From Alkalibacillus haloalkaliphilus (GTDB lineage: Bacteria > Bacillota > Bacilli > Bacillales > Alkalibacillaceae): a stretch of DNA of 64,000 nt. The DNA lies in the NCBI RefSeq assembly GCF_007991275.1, contig NZ_BJYA01000001.1:124001-188000 (forward strand). Reading direction: 5' to 3'. The notes under the pieces are model-generated. The model was not told the origin of the DNA. It saw nothing but the letters and a program-made list of their open reading frames with translations, and made no database searches. Shown piece by piece: positions 11,736 to 20,797 of the stretch; the first letter of the stretch is position 1; each line of letters starts with the position of its first letter. Both the position numbers and the translations under genes were made by a program.

Positions 11736-13301
11736 TTAATCATCTTTCTTTTTAATTCCTTGTTCTTCAGCAAGCTTTTTGGCTACTTTAACTGAATCCC
11801 ATACTGGTGGGAGCAATAAGAGTGACACTGGTACGGCGGTTACAACGATAAAGTTTTGTAACATACCGATACTATCACCGCTACCTTCACCAATTGAAAT
11901 TAGGGCAATTGCTGTAGCACCAAAGATGATCGCCCAGAATACACGGACATATGTGCTTGGTTCATCATTACCTGTTACGGCAACTGCTGATGCGTAGGAC
12001 ATCGAGTCTGTTGTTGTAGCAACGAAGATAACCGTTACAATTAAGAAACCAAATGCTAATAACGTTCCTAATGGCAACTGCTCTAGAATGGATGCAACCG
12101 CAGCTTCCTGTCCGACTTCGGCCAGCGGAACAGAGATACTTTCAGGGTTTTGGATTTCAAACCAAATTCCTGTACCCCCAATCGTTGCAAACCAGAAGTT
12201 ACTTACAATCGGAGCCATAATTGCTACTGCAACGACAAGCTCACGAATCGTACGTCCTCTTGAAATACGACTAATGAAGATCGCCATCATCGGTCCGAAA
12301 CCAATAAACCAACCCCAGAAGAAGACTGTCCACCATGCTAACCAGACTTCATCGCCACGCGTTAAGCTCATCATTAAATAATTTTGTAACTGGAAAGCTT
12401 CTGCGGCAACGAATGCATCTAAAATGAACATCGTTGGACCAACAATTAAGATAATAATCATTAAAATAACCGCAAAGCTAACATTAAATCGACTTAAAAT
12501 TTGAATACCACGGTCCACACCTGTAATTGCCGATATCGTCGCAATTACAACTAAAATAACGATAAAGGCTATTTGTGTAAACAAGGTACTTTCAACACCA
12601 AATATGTCTTCAAACGCATAAGCTCCTTGCAATCCTAAAAATCCAATTGCACCAATTGTACCAGCAGCTACCGCAATAATTGATGTTACGTCTGCTAATA
12701 CACCCCAAAAATTAAAGCGTTTGAACACTTTATCGCCTAATAACGGATAAAGCATCGTTCTTGGCTTTAACGGCATTCCTTTATGGTAGTGCGCATACAT
12801 AATAACAATCGTAGCGACTGTACCTAATACAGCCCAAGCTGAGAATCCCCAGTGGAAGAAAGCTTGTGACAAACCTGGTACTACGCGTTCCCATTCACTC
12901 ATTCCTTCTGAATTAAACAGAGGAGGTGTATCCATATAGTGTTGGATTGGTTCACTTGCTGCCCAAAACACACCACCCGCTGCTAATAACGTCGTTAAAA
13001 TCATCGCCACCCAACGGAAGTTACCGTATTGTGGCTCTTCTTTATTACCTAAACGAACACGTCCATAACGTGAAAACATTAAAATCAAACTGACAATCAA
13101 TGTTGCAAGCATTAATAATTGCCAAAATAAACCGAAGTACTTAGCTGAAAAATCGAATGATGCACTTACAGCCTCAGATGCGAAATCTGGTGTAAAGAAA
13201 GCTAATAATAAGAATAAAAGCAAGAACCCTCCACTAATCGCAAACGGGCCCCATTGTGTGCCTGTTCCTAAATACTCCTCGGTATAATACTTTTTCTTCA
13301 T
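11736..13301 (-). CDS. BCCT-family transporter with altered aromatic box
   Basis: This 521-aa, roughly 12-helix carrier belongs to the betaine/choline/carnitine family, normally sodium-driven importers of compatible solutes. The TM8 region reads FFWGWFIGFGPMMAIF and is followed by ISRGRTIRE, the family hallmark. In BetP the corresponding box is W-W-x-x-W-S-P; here two of the betaine-binding tryptophans are phenylalanine, so the substrate may differ from glycine betaine. The start at 13301 (MKKKYYTEEY) has GGAGG upstream; a longer frame to 13427 would run through the promoter. It is monocistronic with its own terminator. Confidence 0.85.
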   Translation of the reverse strand: MKKKYYTEEYLGTGTQWGPFAISGGFLLLFLLLAFFTPDFASEAVSASFDFSAKYFGLFWQLLMLATLIVSLILMFSRYGRVRLGNKEEPQYGNFRWVAMILTTLLAAGGVFWAASEPIQHYMDTPPLFNSEGMSEWERVVPGLSQAFFHWGFSAWAVLGTVATIVIMYAHYHKGMPLKPRTMLYPLLGDKVFKRFNFWGVLADVTSIIAVAAGTIGAIGFLGLQGAYAFEDIFGVESTLFTQIAFIVILVVIATISAITGVDRGIQILSRFNVSFAVILMIIILIVGPTMFILDAFVAAEAFQLQNYLMMSLTRGDEVWLAWWTVFFWGWFIGFGPMMAIFISRISRGRTIRELVVAVAIMAPIVSNFWFATIGGTGIWFEIQNPESISVPLAEVGQEAAVASILEQLPLGTLLAFGFLIVTVIFVATTTDSMSYASAVAVTGNDEPSTYVRVFWAIIFGATAIALISIGEGSGDSIGMLQNFIVVTAVPVSLLLLPPVWDSVKVAKKLAEEQGIKKKDD

Positions 13302-13397
13302 CCTTTTCCTCCTGTAAAAAGCTGTTATATAATTGCTCGAATGTTGTTTACCTCCAGCTCCTCTCCGCTTATAAGGTTTTCGCGCAATTAGTTCTAA

Positions 13398-13427
13398 ATT
13401 GTAGTTTAAAAAGACATAATTCGTCAA
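13398..13427 (-). promoter_or_regulatory. Promoter of the BCCT gene
   Basis: On the minus strand, TTGACG (13422-13427), an 18-bp spacer and TACAAT (13398-13403) lie about 95 bp before the start codon. The gap 13302-13637 also holds an operator-like inverted repeat at 13496-13513 (AGGTAAA/TTTACCT, 4-nt centre) between the two divergent genes. Nothing else is recognised in it. Confidence 0.6.
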
Positions 13428-13637
13428 AATTTTTGTTTGGCTAGAAAGTGCTAAAATTTGGCGAATTTTAAAGCCATTTTACGCTGACCTAATATAGGTA
13501 AAGTTATTTACCTTCTAATCATGTTATTTGCTACTTTTTAAAAATTATTATAGTTGGTATTGAAAAAAACAATTGTTTGAAATAATTAGTGCGTTTTGCT
13601 TAAACTAAAGAAGAGATTTCAAAAGGAGATTTTATAA

Positions 13638-14120
13638 ATGACACTACGACAAGAAGCATTTCGGTTAAAAGAAGAAGGGAAATTTTCTGAAGCACAATCT
13701 ATTTTCGCAGAGTTAGTACAAAACTATCCAGACGATCATCAAATTTTAATAGCGGCTGCTTATGTACATGAGCAGTTGGAGATGTTTCCTCAGGCTATAA
13801 CGTTTTATCAACAGGCATTAGATCTTAAGTTAAGTGAAGAGGAACGAAAGGAAGCTTTACTTCGCCTTGGAATTAGCTATCGTGCTGTTGGGTTGTATGA
13901 TAAAGCGAAAGAAACGTTAGAGGTTGGTATGAGTGAATTTCCAAGTTATAACCCGATGTATGTTTATTTTGCGTTTACGTTGTACAATAAAGGGGATTAT
14001 GACTTGGCGATGGAGATTATGGCACAAAAGTTGTTAGAAACAACGAATGATGAAGATTTAGTTAAGCAACAACAGCTTATTGAGTTTTATGCTAGTAGTT
14101 TAGATGAGACATTTAACTAA
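13638..14120 (+). CDS. Tetratricopeptide repeat protein
   Basis: This 160-aa cytoplasmic protein is built of about four TPR-type helical pairs: residues 1-32 (AFRLKEEGKFSEAQSIF), 33-66 (AAYVHEQLEMFPQAITFYQQ), 70-105 (LRLGISYRAVGLYDKAKETL) and 107-140 (FTLYNKGDYDLAMEIM). TPRs mediate protein-protein contact; the partner is unknown. AAAAGGAG lies 9 nt before the ATG. It stands alone, divergent from the BCCT gene and convergent with tdh. Confidence 0.75.
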   Translation: MTLRQEAFRLKEEGKFSEAQSIFAELVQNYPDDHQILIAAAYVHEQLEMFPQAITFYQQALDLKLSEEERKEALLRLGISYRAVGLYDKAKETLEVGMSEFPSYNPMYVYFAFTLYNKGDYDLAMEIMAQKLLETTNDEDLVKQQQLIEFYASSLDETFN

Positions 14121-14121
14121 T

Positions 14122-14152
14122 TAAAGCCCCAGAGAACTGGGGCTTTAAAATT
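14122..14152. terminator. Bidirectional terminator between the TPR gene and tdh
   Basis: AAAGCCCCAG, loop AGAA, CTGGGGCTTT, with T-rich tails on both strands. Confidence 0.85.
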
Positions 14153-15108
14153 TACAAAGAAACATTTAATTTAGCTTTTAGTTTTTCTAACATATCCTCA
14201 CTCATTCTGTCGATATCATAATCGATTGAGAAGCCCCATTCTTCTTTTGCTTTAGAGGCATCGATTGAGTTCGGCCAGCTGTCAGCAATTTGTTGTCTTA
14301 CTGGGTCTACTTCGTAATCAAGTGAGAACTCAGGGATATGCTTTTGGATCGCCTGCTCGAAATGTTCAGGTGCAGCGCTCATGGCTGTAACGTTGTACGC
14401 ATTACGATTTATAAGTTTAGAAGGGTCAGCTTCCATTAAATCGATGATTGCCTTAACTGCATCTGGCATATACATCATATCCATATGTGTGCCTTGTCCA
14501 ATGTAAGATGTATATTGTTTATTTTTTAACGCTTCGTAATAGACTTCAACCGCATAGTCTGTTGTTCCACCGCCTGGTTCAGTAACATACGAGATTAAGC
14601 CTGGGAAGCGTACACCACGTGTATCGACGCCGAAGCGTTGGAAGTAATAATCTGATAAAAGTTCACCAGCTACTTTATTAACACCGTACATCGTTGTTGG
14701 GCGTTGGATTGTTAATTGTGGTGTTAAATCTTTAGGTGTTGTTGGACCAAACGCACCGATTGAACTTGGCGTAAAGAACTTGGCATCTAGTTCGCGTGCG
14801 ACTTCTAGTGCATTCATAAGGCCGTTCATATTTAAATTCCAAGCTAATTGTGGGTTACTTTCAGCTTTAGCTGACAGTAACGCAGCTAAATGGATCACTG
14901 TATCAACTTGGTACTTGTTGGCAATATCATGCATTTCTTTACCTTGCATAACATCCAAAGTTTCAAAAGGACCTTCCGTTACAACTGGGCTATCAGCTTC
15001 GCGAATGTCTGTTGCGATTACATTGTCTGTACCATACTGATTACGCAAAGCCATCGTTAGCTCTGAACCGATTTGGCCAAGTGAGCCGGTTACTAAAATC
15101 TTCTTCAT
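14152..15108 (-). CDS. tdh: L-threonine 3-dehydrogenase, SDR/epimerase type
   Basis: This 318-aa NAD-dependent enzyme oxidises L-threonine to 2-amino-3-ketobutyrate. It belongs to the short-chain, UDP-sugar-epimerase-like TDH family, not the zinc alcohol dehydrogenase type. Visible features are the NAD-binding [10 protein letters not shown] at residues 8-17, SSIGAFGP, the catalytic YGVNK, and [12 protein letters not shown] near 212. It lies 32 bp after kbl, which handles its unstable product, so the two form an operon for threonine-to-glycine conversion. Confidence 0.9.
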   Translation of the reverse strand: MKKILVTGSLGQIGSELTMALRNQYGTDNVIATDIREADSPVVTEGPFETLDVMQGKEMHDIANKYQVDTVIHLAALLSAKAESNPQLAWNLNMNGLMNALEVARELDAKFFTPSSIGAFGPTTPKDLTPQLTIQRPTTMYGVNKVAGELLSDYYFQRFGVDTRGVRFPGLISYVTEPGGGTTDYAVEVYYEALKNKQYTSYIGQGTHMDMMYMPDAVKAIIDLMEADPSKLINRNAYNVTAMSAAPEHFEQAIQKHIPEFSLDYEVDPVRQQIADSWPNSIDASKAKEEWGFSIDYDIDRMSEDMLEKLKAKLNVSL

Positions 15109-15140
15109 CGTAATAGTTCCTCCTATCCCCTTGTATGCTT

Positions 15141-16331
15141 TTAGATAACGCCCATTTCTTTACCGACTTTTTCATAAATCTTAATGGCATCATCTAACAT
15201 CTCTTTTGTATGTGCTGCTGTTGGCATATTTCTAACACGGCCCGTACCACGTGGAACAGTTGGGAAAACAATCGCTTTAGCATAGACACCTTCTTCATTA
15301 AGGCGCTTACTAAACTGTTGTGTGGTTTTCTCATCACCAATAATACAAGGTGTAATCGGTGTTTCACTATCCCCGATATCAAAACCTATACCTTTTAAGC
15401 CTTCTTTTAAGTAGTTACCGTTTTCCCACATCTGATCGTAAAGCTCAGTTGACTCCATTAGTAGGTCAATAGCTTTTGTCGCTGCTGTTACATCTGCAGG
15501 TGATAAAGAAGTTGAGAATAAGAAAGGTCTTGAGCGTACTTTTAACCAATCGACTAATTCTTGTTTACCTGCTACATAACCACCGACAACGCCAATCGCC
15601 TTAGATAAAGTACCCATTTGGAAGTCAATTTTGTCTTGAAGTCCGAAATGTTTAACTGTACCAGCACCTTTACCTAATACACCTGAACCGTGAGCATCAT
15701 CGACGTAAGTAATTAAGTCAAATTCTTCCGCAACCTCAACAATTTCAGGTAACTTAGCAACGTCACCGTCCATTGAGAAGACGCCGTCTGTAATCACCAT
15801 AACTTTATTGTACTGGCCAGACTCTGTTGCTTCTTTTGCTTTTTGGCGAAGGTCTTCCATGTCGTTGTGACCGTAAGGAATAATTTTCGCTTTTGACAAA
15901 CGGCAACCATCAATAATTGATGCGTGGTTTAAAGAATCCGATAATATAGCATCATTTTTATCCATTACCGCTGAAATTGCAGCCATATTGCAGTTAAACC
16001 CAGACTGGTAAGCAATTGCGCTTTCAGTCCCTTTGAACTCAGCAATTTTCTCTTCTAATTTCACGTGTAGATCTAATGTACCGTTAATTGTACGAACTGC
16101 ACCTGCCCCTACACCGTGAGAATCGACTGCTTGTTTAGCAACTTCTTTAAGTCTTTCGTCAGTTGCTAGTCCAAGATAGTTATTTGATGAAAGGTTAATT
16201 AATTTCTGACCATTGATTGTAATTTCAGGTCCATTAGCACCTTCTACAGGGTCAATTTCGTTATAAAGTCCTTGATCTTTTAATTCTTGTAGATTTTCAT
16301 TTAAAAAGCGATCTAAAGTTTCACTAGGCAT
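15141..16331 (-). CDS. kbl: Glycine C-acetyltransferase (2-amino-3-ketobutyrate CoA ligase)
   Basis: This PLP enzyme of the alpha-oxoamine synthase family cleaves 2-amino-3-ketobutyrate with CoA to glycine and acetyl-CoA. Visible motifs are [11 protein letters not shown] near residue 47, [12 protein letters not shown] (PLP-binding aspartate) and [12 protein letters not shown] with the PLP-binding lysine near 243. The start at 16331 (MPSETLDRF, 396 aa) has GGAGG 7 nt upstream; the longer frame has no such site. An extended -10-like TGTTATGAT lies about 50 bp upstream. tdh follows. Confidence 0.92.
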   Translation of the reverse strand: MPSETLDRFLNENLQELKDQGLYNEIDPVEGANGPEITINGQKLINLSSNNYLGLATDERLKEVAKQAVDSHGVGAGAVRTINGTLDLHVKLEEKIAEFKGTESAIAYQSGFNCNMAAISAVMDKNDAILSDSLNHASIIDGCRLSKAKIIPYGHNDMEDLRQKAKEATESGQYNKVMVITDGVFSMDGDVAKLPEIVEVAEEFDLITYVDDAHGSGVLGKGAGTVKHFGLQDKIDFQMGTLSKAIGVVGGYVAGKQELVDWLKVRSRPFLFSTSLSPADVTAATKAIDLLMESTELYDQMWENGNYLKEGLKGIGFDIGDSETPITPCIIGDEKTTQQFSKRLNEEGVYAKAIVFPTVPRGTGRVRNMPTAAHTKEMLDDAIKIYEKVGKEMGVI

Positions 16332-16451
16332 TACGTTACCTCCTAAAAAAGTTGTCATAATCTAGTTTTCCCAATATGTATCATAACATGATTTAAGCTG
16401 TTATGGGGAATTCACGTTATATAAGTTTCTTACAGGCAAAACACTTTAAAG

Positions 16452-16489
16452 CATAAAAGAAAACAGGGAGATAGACTCTCCCTGTTAAC
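16452..16489 (-). terminator. Terminator of the peptide transporter operon
   Basis: AACAGGGAGA, loop GTCT and ATCTCCCTGTT are followed by TTCTTTT on the minus strand, directly after the last gene. Confidence 0.8.
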
Positions 16490-16494
16490 ATAGT

Positions 16495-17535
16495 TTACAC
16501 ATCTCTTACTTTTGATGTTTCTTTCGTTGGCTGATGTTCACCAGATTCAATAGCTTTAATATAGTGACAAGCTGCTGCGTGGCCATCAGTCATGTAGTCT
16601 TCATTACGCAATTCTGGTACTTCTTCAGCACACTTGTCTGTCGCAAATGGACACCTTGTGTGGAAGCGGCAACCAGAAGGCGGATCGATTGGTGAAGGGA
16701 CATCACCTTGTAAGAAGATACGCTCTGTTTTCTTTTCTGGATCCGGTACTGGAATTGCTGATAATAAAGCTTTTGTATAAGGGTGTTGTGGGTTTTCGAA
16801 GATTGACTTCGTGTCACCAATCTCAACAATTTTACCTAAATACATTACGATAATACGATCTGAGATGTGACGAACAACACCTAAGTCGTGTGCGATAAAT
16901 AAATACGTTAAATTCCACTCATCTTGGAATTTCTTTAACAAGTTTAATACTTGTGCTTGAATCGATACGTCCAATGCAGAGACTGCTTCATCACAAACAA
17001 TTAACTTCGGGTCAACTGAAAGTGCACGAGCAATACCGATACGCTGACGCTGACCACCTGAGAATTCGTGTGGGAAACGGTCAGCTTGGTGTGGCTGCAG
17101 GCCAACTGTTTCCATTAATTCTGCAATACGGTCATTACGCTCGTTGCGTGGCACTGCATTTTGAATTTCCATCGCTTCATTTAACGTTTGACGTACAGTC
17201 ATACGTGGGTTTAATGATGCGTAAGGGTCTTGGAAAATAATTTGTAAGTCTTTACGCATTTTACGCATTTCTTTCTTATTTAAAGAAAGTAAATCCATAC
17301 CGTCGAATTCAATCGTCCCGTCAGTTGGATCATCTAAACGTAAAATAGCACGACCTGTCGTTGATTTACCACAACCGGACTCACCAACAACACTTACTGT
17401 TTCACCTTCATAAATTGTGAATGAAACGTCGTCAACAGCTTTAACGTTATTTACCGTGCGACCTAAAATTCCACCTTTAATCGGGAAATATTGCTTTAAA
17501 TTATTAATCTTCAGAAGTTCTTTTTTCTGGCTCAT
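16495..17535 (-). CDS. Oligopeptide ABC transporter ATP-binding protein (OppF/AppF type)
   Basis: This is one of the two ATPases that energise peptide import. Visible motifs are Walker A GESGCGKST near residue 55, Q-loop IIFQDPYASLNPR, signature FSGGQRQRIGIARAL, Walker B LIVCDEAVSALD, and the C-terminal four-cysteine region RFHTRCPFATDKC typical of Opp/Dpp ATPases. The length of 346 aa fits. Its ATG (GGAGGTG 7 nt upstream) lies 32 bp inside the end of the preceding ATPase gene, so the two are translationally coupled. It is the last gene of the operon. Confidence 0.9.
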   Translation of the reverse strand: MSQKKELLKINNLKQYFPIKGGILGRTVNNVKAVDDVSFTIYEGETVSVVGESGCGKSTTGRAILRLDDPTDGTIEFDGMDLLSLNKKEMRKMRKDLQIIFQDPYASLNPRMTVRQTLNEAMEIQNAVPRNERNDRIAELMETVGLQPHQADRFPHEFSGGQRQRIGIARALSVDPKLIVCDEAVSALDVSIQAQVLNLLKKFQDEWNLTYLFIAHDLGVVRHISDRIIVMYLGKIVEIGDTKSIFENPQHPYTKALLSAIPVPDPEKKTERIFLQGDVPSPIDPPSGCRFHTRCPFATDKCAEEVPELRNEDYMTDGHAAACHYIKAIESGEHQPTKETSKVRDV

Positions 17536-18535
17536 ACACTTTCACCTCCGGATCGCCATCCCATTCATCTGTGTAGATCCAGCAACGAACTTGTTCACCT
17601 TCACCAACATCATCTAGGCTTGGTAGTTCGCTGTGGCATAAATCTGTTGCGAACGGGCAACGTGGCGCGAATCGACAACCATCAGGCATCTCATGCGGCG
17701 CTGGAACTGTACCTTTAATAGGAATTAGCTCCTCTTGGTCCACATCACTACGTGGTAGTGAATTTAATAGGCCTACTGTATATGGGTGTCTAGGGTTTTT
17801 GAATAACGTCTTAACGTCTGCATATTCAACAACTTTACCGCAATACATAACGGCGACATAATCACACGTTTCAGCTACAACACCTAAGTCGTGCGTGATC
17901 ATAACAACAGACATACCCATTTCTTCTTGTAATTCTTTAATTAACTCTAAAATTTGCGCCTGAATTGTAACGTCTAGCGCTGTTGTAGGCTCGTCTGCAA
18001 TTAATAGCTCAGGGTTACAAGCTAATGCCATTGCAATCATAACACGCTGGCGCATACCACCTGATAATTCGAACGGATATTGCGTCACACGCTTTCTTGG
18101 TGACGGGATTCCTACTAATTCTAGTAATTCAACCGATTTTTCCGTGCCGTCTTTTTTATCAAGACCGCGGTGGATTTTCAATGCTTCACGAATTTGTTGG
18201 CCAATTGTGTAAACAGGGTTTAATGACGTCATTGGCTCCTGGAAGATCATTGAAATTTGGTTACCACGCACTTTACGCATTTGTGCTTCACTATAATCTA
18301 AAAGGTTTTGACCTTTGAAATTGATTTCTCCACCGACGATTTCACCTGGCGAATCGATTAATTGAAGGATTGATAAAGCACTAATACTTTTACCAGAACC
18401 TGATTCACCTACAATTCCTAATGTTTTACCTTTAGGAACATCAAAAGTAACACCGTCTACAGCTTTAATTTCATTTCCTTCAATAAAGAAGGACGTTCTT
18501 AAGTCTTTGACTTCTAAAATCTTCTCATCACTCAT
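17504..18535 (-). CDS. Oligopeptide ABC transporter ATP-binding protein (OppD/AppD type)
   Basis: This second ATPase has Walker [11 protein letters not shown] near residue 40, Q-loop [13 protein letters not shown], signature [16 protein letters not shown], Walker [13 protein letters not shown], and the cysteine cluster [13 protein letters not shown] near the C terminus. Together with the OppF-type subunit it forms the heterodimeric motor. The length is 343 aa, with GAGGTG before ATG. It lies between the OppB-type permease and the OppF-type ATPase. Which peptide class is carried (Opp, App or Dpp) cannot be decided from these sequences. Confidence 0.9.
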   Translation of the reverse strand: MSDEKILEVKDLRTSFFIEGNEIKAVDGVTFDVPKGKTLGIVGESGSGKSISALSILQLIDSPGEIVGGEINFKGQNLLDYSEAQMRKVRGNQISMIFQEPMTSLNPVYTIGQQIREALKIHRGLDKKDGTEKSVELLELVGIPSPRKRVTQYPFELSGGMRQRVMIAMALACNPELLIADEPTTALDVTIQAQILELIKELQEEMGMSVVMITHDLGVVAETCDYVAVMYCGKVVEYADVKTLFKNPRHPYTVGLLNSLPRSDVDQEELIPIKGTVPAPHEMPDGCRFAPRCPFATDLCHSELPSLDDVGEGEQVRCWIYTDEWDGDPEVKVYEPEKRTSED

Positions 18536-18560
18536 GATCCTACACCTCGCTTTCTATCAA

Positions 18561-19484
18561 TTAATCGTTAAGATCAATACGCTTGTTAAGGAATTTATAA
18601 GAAATATCGACTAATAAGTTAACGACAACGAATACTACTGAAATAATTAGAATACACGCCTGAACAACTGGGAAGTCACGGTTCATAATGGAGTCAACTA
18701 ATAATCTACCCATTCCGTTAATCGCGAATACTTCCTCAGTTAAAACTGCACCTGCAAGTAATGCACCGAATTGTAGACCGACAACCGTTACAACTGGGAT
18801 CAGTGCGTTTTTAAGCGCGTGCTTATAAATAATAATACGCTCTTTAACACCTTTAGCACGTGCTGTACGAATATAGTCTTGTGATATAACCTCAAGCATA
18901 CTAGAACGAGTCATACGTGCAATAATAGCTGCACCGGCTGTACCTAAGGTTATCACTGGTAGTAAGACTTGCTCTGGTGAACCCCAACCTGTTGGCGGGA
19001 ACCAACCTAAGTTAATAGAGAACCACTGCATTAACATTAAGCCTAACCAGAAGTTCGGCATGGATAAACCGAATAATGCAACAATCATAATGGATACGTC
19101 AGCTATTGAATACTGGCGTACCGCAGAAATAATACCTGCAATTAAACCTAAGAAAATACTTAATACCGTAGCATATAATGCTAACTCAATTGTTACCCAG
19201 AAACGGGGACCTACCTCATCGATTACTGGTGTGTTGTAACGCATGGACGTTCCAAGGTCACCTTGGACAACACCTGCAACATAATCAAAATACTGTACCG
19301 GCAAAGGATCATTTAACCCTAAACGGTTTTCTATTTGTTCAACCATCTCAGGAGGAGCGTTCTCCCCTGCCATCAACTGTGCCGGGTTACCAGGCGTTAA
19401 GTGCATTAGTAAGAATACTAAAACTGTAACACCTAATAATACCGGAATCAGTTGCAGGATACGACGGATTATATATACAGTCAT
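18561..19484 (-). CDS. Peptide ABC transporter permease (OppB/AppB type)
   Basis: This 307-aa inner membrane subunit shows the typical N-terminal start IIRRILQLIPVLLGVTVLVF, six predicted membrane helices, and the EAA loop DYIRTARAKGVKERIIIYKH near residue 210, which contacts the ATPases. The signature LTPGNPAQ after the first helix is common in DppB/OppB. It pairs with the OppC-type subunit encoded immediately upstream (18 bp apart). Confidence 0.9.
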   Translation of the reverse strand: MTVYIIRRILQLIPVLLGVTVLVFLLMHLTPGNPAQLMAGENAPPEMVEQIENRLGLNDPLPVQYFDYVAGVVQGDLGTSMRYNTPVIDEVGPRFWVTIELALYATVLSIFLGLIAGIISAVRQYSIADVSIMIVALFGLSMPNFWLGLMLMQWFSINLGWFPPTGWGSPEQVLLPVITLGTAGAAIIARMTRSSMLEVISQDYIRTARAKGVKERIIIYKHALKNALIPVVTVVGLQFGALLAGAVLTEEVFAINGMGRLLVDSIMNRDFPVVQACILIISVVFVVVNLLVDISYKFLNKRIDLND

Positions 19485-19502
19485 CTATTTTGCACCTCTT
19501 TT

Positions 19503-20396
19503 CTACTTTTTCATTTTCGGATCTAACGCATCACGTAAACCATCACCAAAGATGTTAAACGCTAATACGACTACAACGATAAATGCACCTGGGAAGAATG
19601 CGATATAACCAGCATCTCTCATATAACCTCTACCATCGTTTAACATCGCACCCCACTCTGGCGTAGGTGGTTGTGCACCCATACCTAAGAAGGATAGACC
19701 AGCCGCTGTTAAAATTGCTGTTGCAATATAAAGCGTTGCGTTAACAATAACGGGTGATAATACGTTCGGTAAAATGTGCTTAAAGATGATTCGTCCATCG
19801 CCAGCACCTAATGCTCGGATTGCATCGACGTACTCAAGCTTTTTCGCTGCTAACGTTGAACCACGAATAATACGAGCGAAACCTGGTACAGCGTAAATAG
19901 CTACGGCAATCGTTACGTTCACTAAGCTTCCACCTAAAATACTTACAATTGCTAAAGCTAGTAAAATACCTGGGAAGGCTAAGAGAATATCGATAAACCT
20001 CATAATAATGTTATCAATGCGGCCACCGTAGTAACCCGAAATAATACCAATTGGAATACCGACTAGCGCTCCCATAATAACTGAAGCAAAACCGATCCCT
20101 AGGGTTAGTGACATACCATGAATGATTCTTGTAAAGATGTCACGCCCCATATGGTCTGTACCGAACCAAAACTCTGCTGAAGGACCTTCGAATCTGTTCA
20201 TAACGTCCGTATCATTTGGATGGTTCGACGTTAGCAAAGGACCAATTATTGATACAACTATTAGAAATAAAATGGTGTAAAAACCAATCAAGGCTGCTTT
20301 ATTTTTTGCTAGGCGTTTGTAGAAATCTTTTATTGATTTAACTCTTGGATTTTCCACTTTTTCTTGAACGCCTTCTTCTACTTGTTGATTTGACAC
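19503..20396 (-). CDS. Peptide ABC transporter permease (OppC/AppC type)
   Basis: This 297-aa second permease has a cytoplasmic N terminus, a first helix near residue 35, the family segment FGTDHMGRDIFTRII near 80, six helices in all, and the EAA loop YVDAIRALGAGDGRIIFKHI. It starts with GTG behind AAGGGGG. It is the first gene of the minus-strand part of the transporter operon (C-B-D-F order); the binding protein gene is divergent, on the other side of a 400-bp spacer. Confidence 0.9.
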   Translation of the reverse strand: MSNQQVEEGVQEKVENPRVKSIKDFYKRLAKNKAALIGFYTILFLIVVSIIGPLLTSNHPNDTDVMNRFEGPSAEFWFGTDHMGRDIFTRIIHGMSLTLGIGFASVIMGALVGIPIGIISGYYGGRIDNIIMRFIDILLAFPGILLALAIVSILGGSLVNVTIAVAIYAVPGFARIIRGSTLAAKKLEYVDAIRALGAGDGRIIFKHILPNVLSPVIVNATLYIATAILTAAGLSFLGMGAQPPTPEWGAMLNDGRGYMRDAGYIAFFPGAFIVVVVLAFNIFGDGLRDALDPKMKK

Positions 20397-20797
20397 AGCT
20401 TATACCCCCTTTTTAAAACATCGCAAATTTTTGAAAATTCAATTTGTGAACCCTCACATTAAATATTTTACCACAAATGTAAGCGCTATTTTATGTTGTT
20501 TCTTGGTAAAATTATTTTAGCGAGTCTACTTTCTAGACTATCATAAACGCACATTTATAATAATACAACAATTTGCCCCAAATTAAGTCTATTCAGAATT
20601 TGCGGATAATATTGAATATAAAATGAAAAAATATAGTTTCTTCATTATATATTGTCACTATATTAACAACTTATAATAAATTTAGACAAAATATAACCTT
20701 GCTAATAGTTTGAAAATGATTTATATTATGGTTGAGGGCATGCCTAATATTTTAGGCTACTCAAATACTTATAAATTACCAAGGGGGTAACACAAGC
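20397..20797. promoter_or_regulatory. Divergent control region between permease genes and binding-protein gene
   Basis: This 400-bp AT-rich spacer carries a probable promoter for the binding protein: TTGCTA (20699-20704), 17 bp, TATATT (20722-20727). A hairpin GCCTAA/TTAGGC follows in the leader at 20742-20757. A half-matching cre-like word, TGTAAGCGCT, lies at 20478. No clear promoter for the minus-strand genes was identified. Confidence 0.5.

Noticed and set aside
16495-17535. Fusion or frameshift between the two peptide-transporter ATPases
   Set aside because: They overlap by 32 bp, but each has a complete set of ATPase motifs and the downstream gene has its own GGAGGTG, so this is normal translational coupling.
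20478-20491. cre site in the peptide transporter control region
   Set aside because: TGTAAGCGCT is followed by ATTT instead of the expected second half-site, so only half the operator matches.
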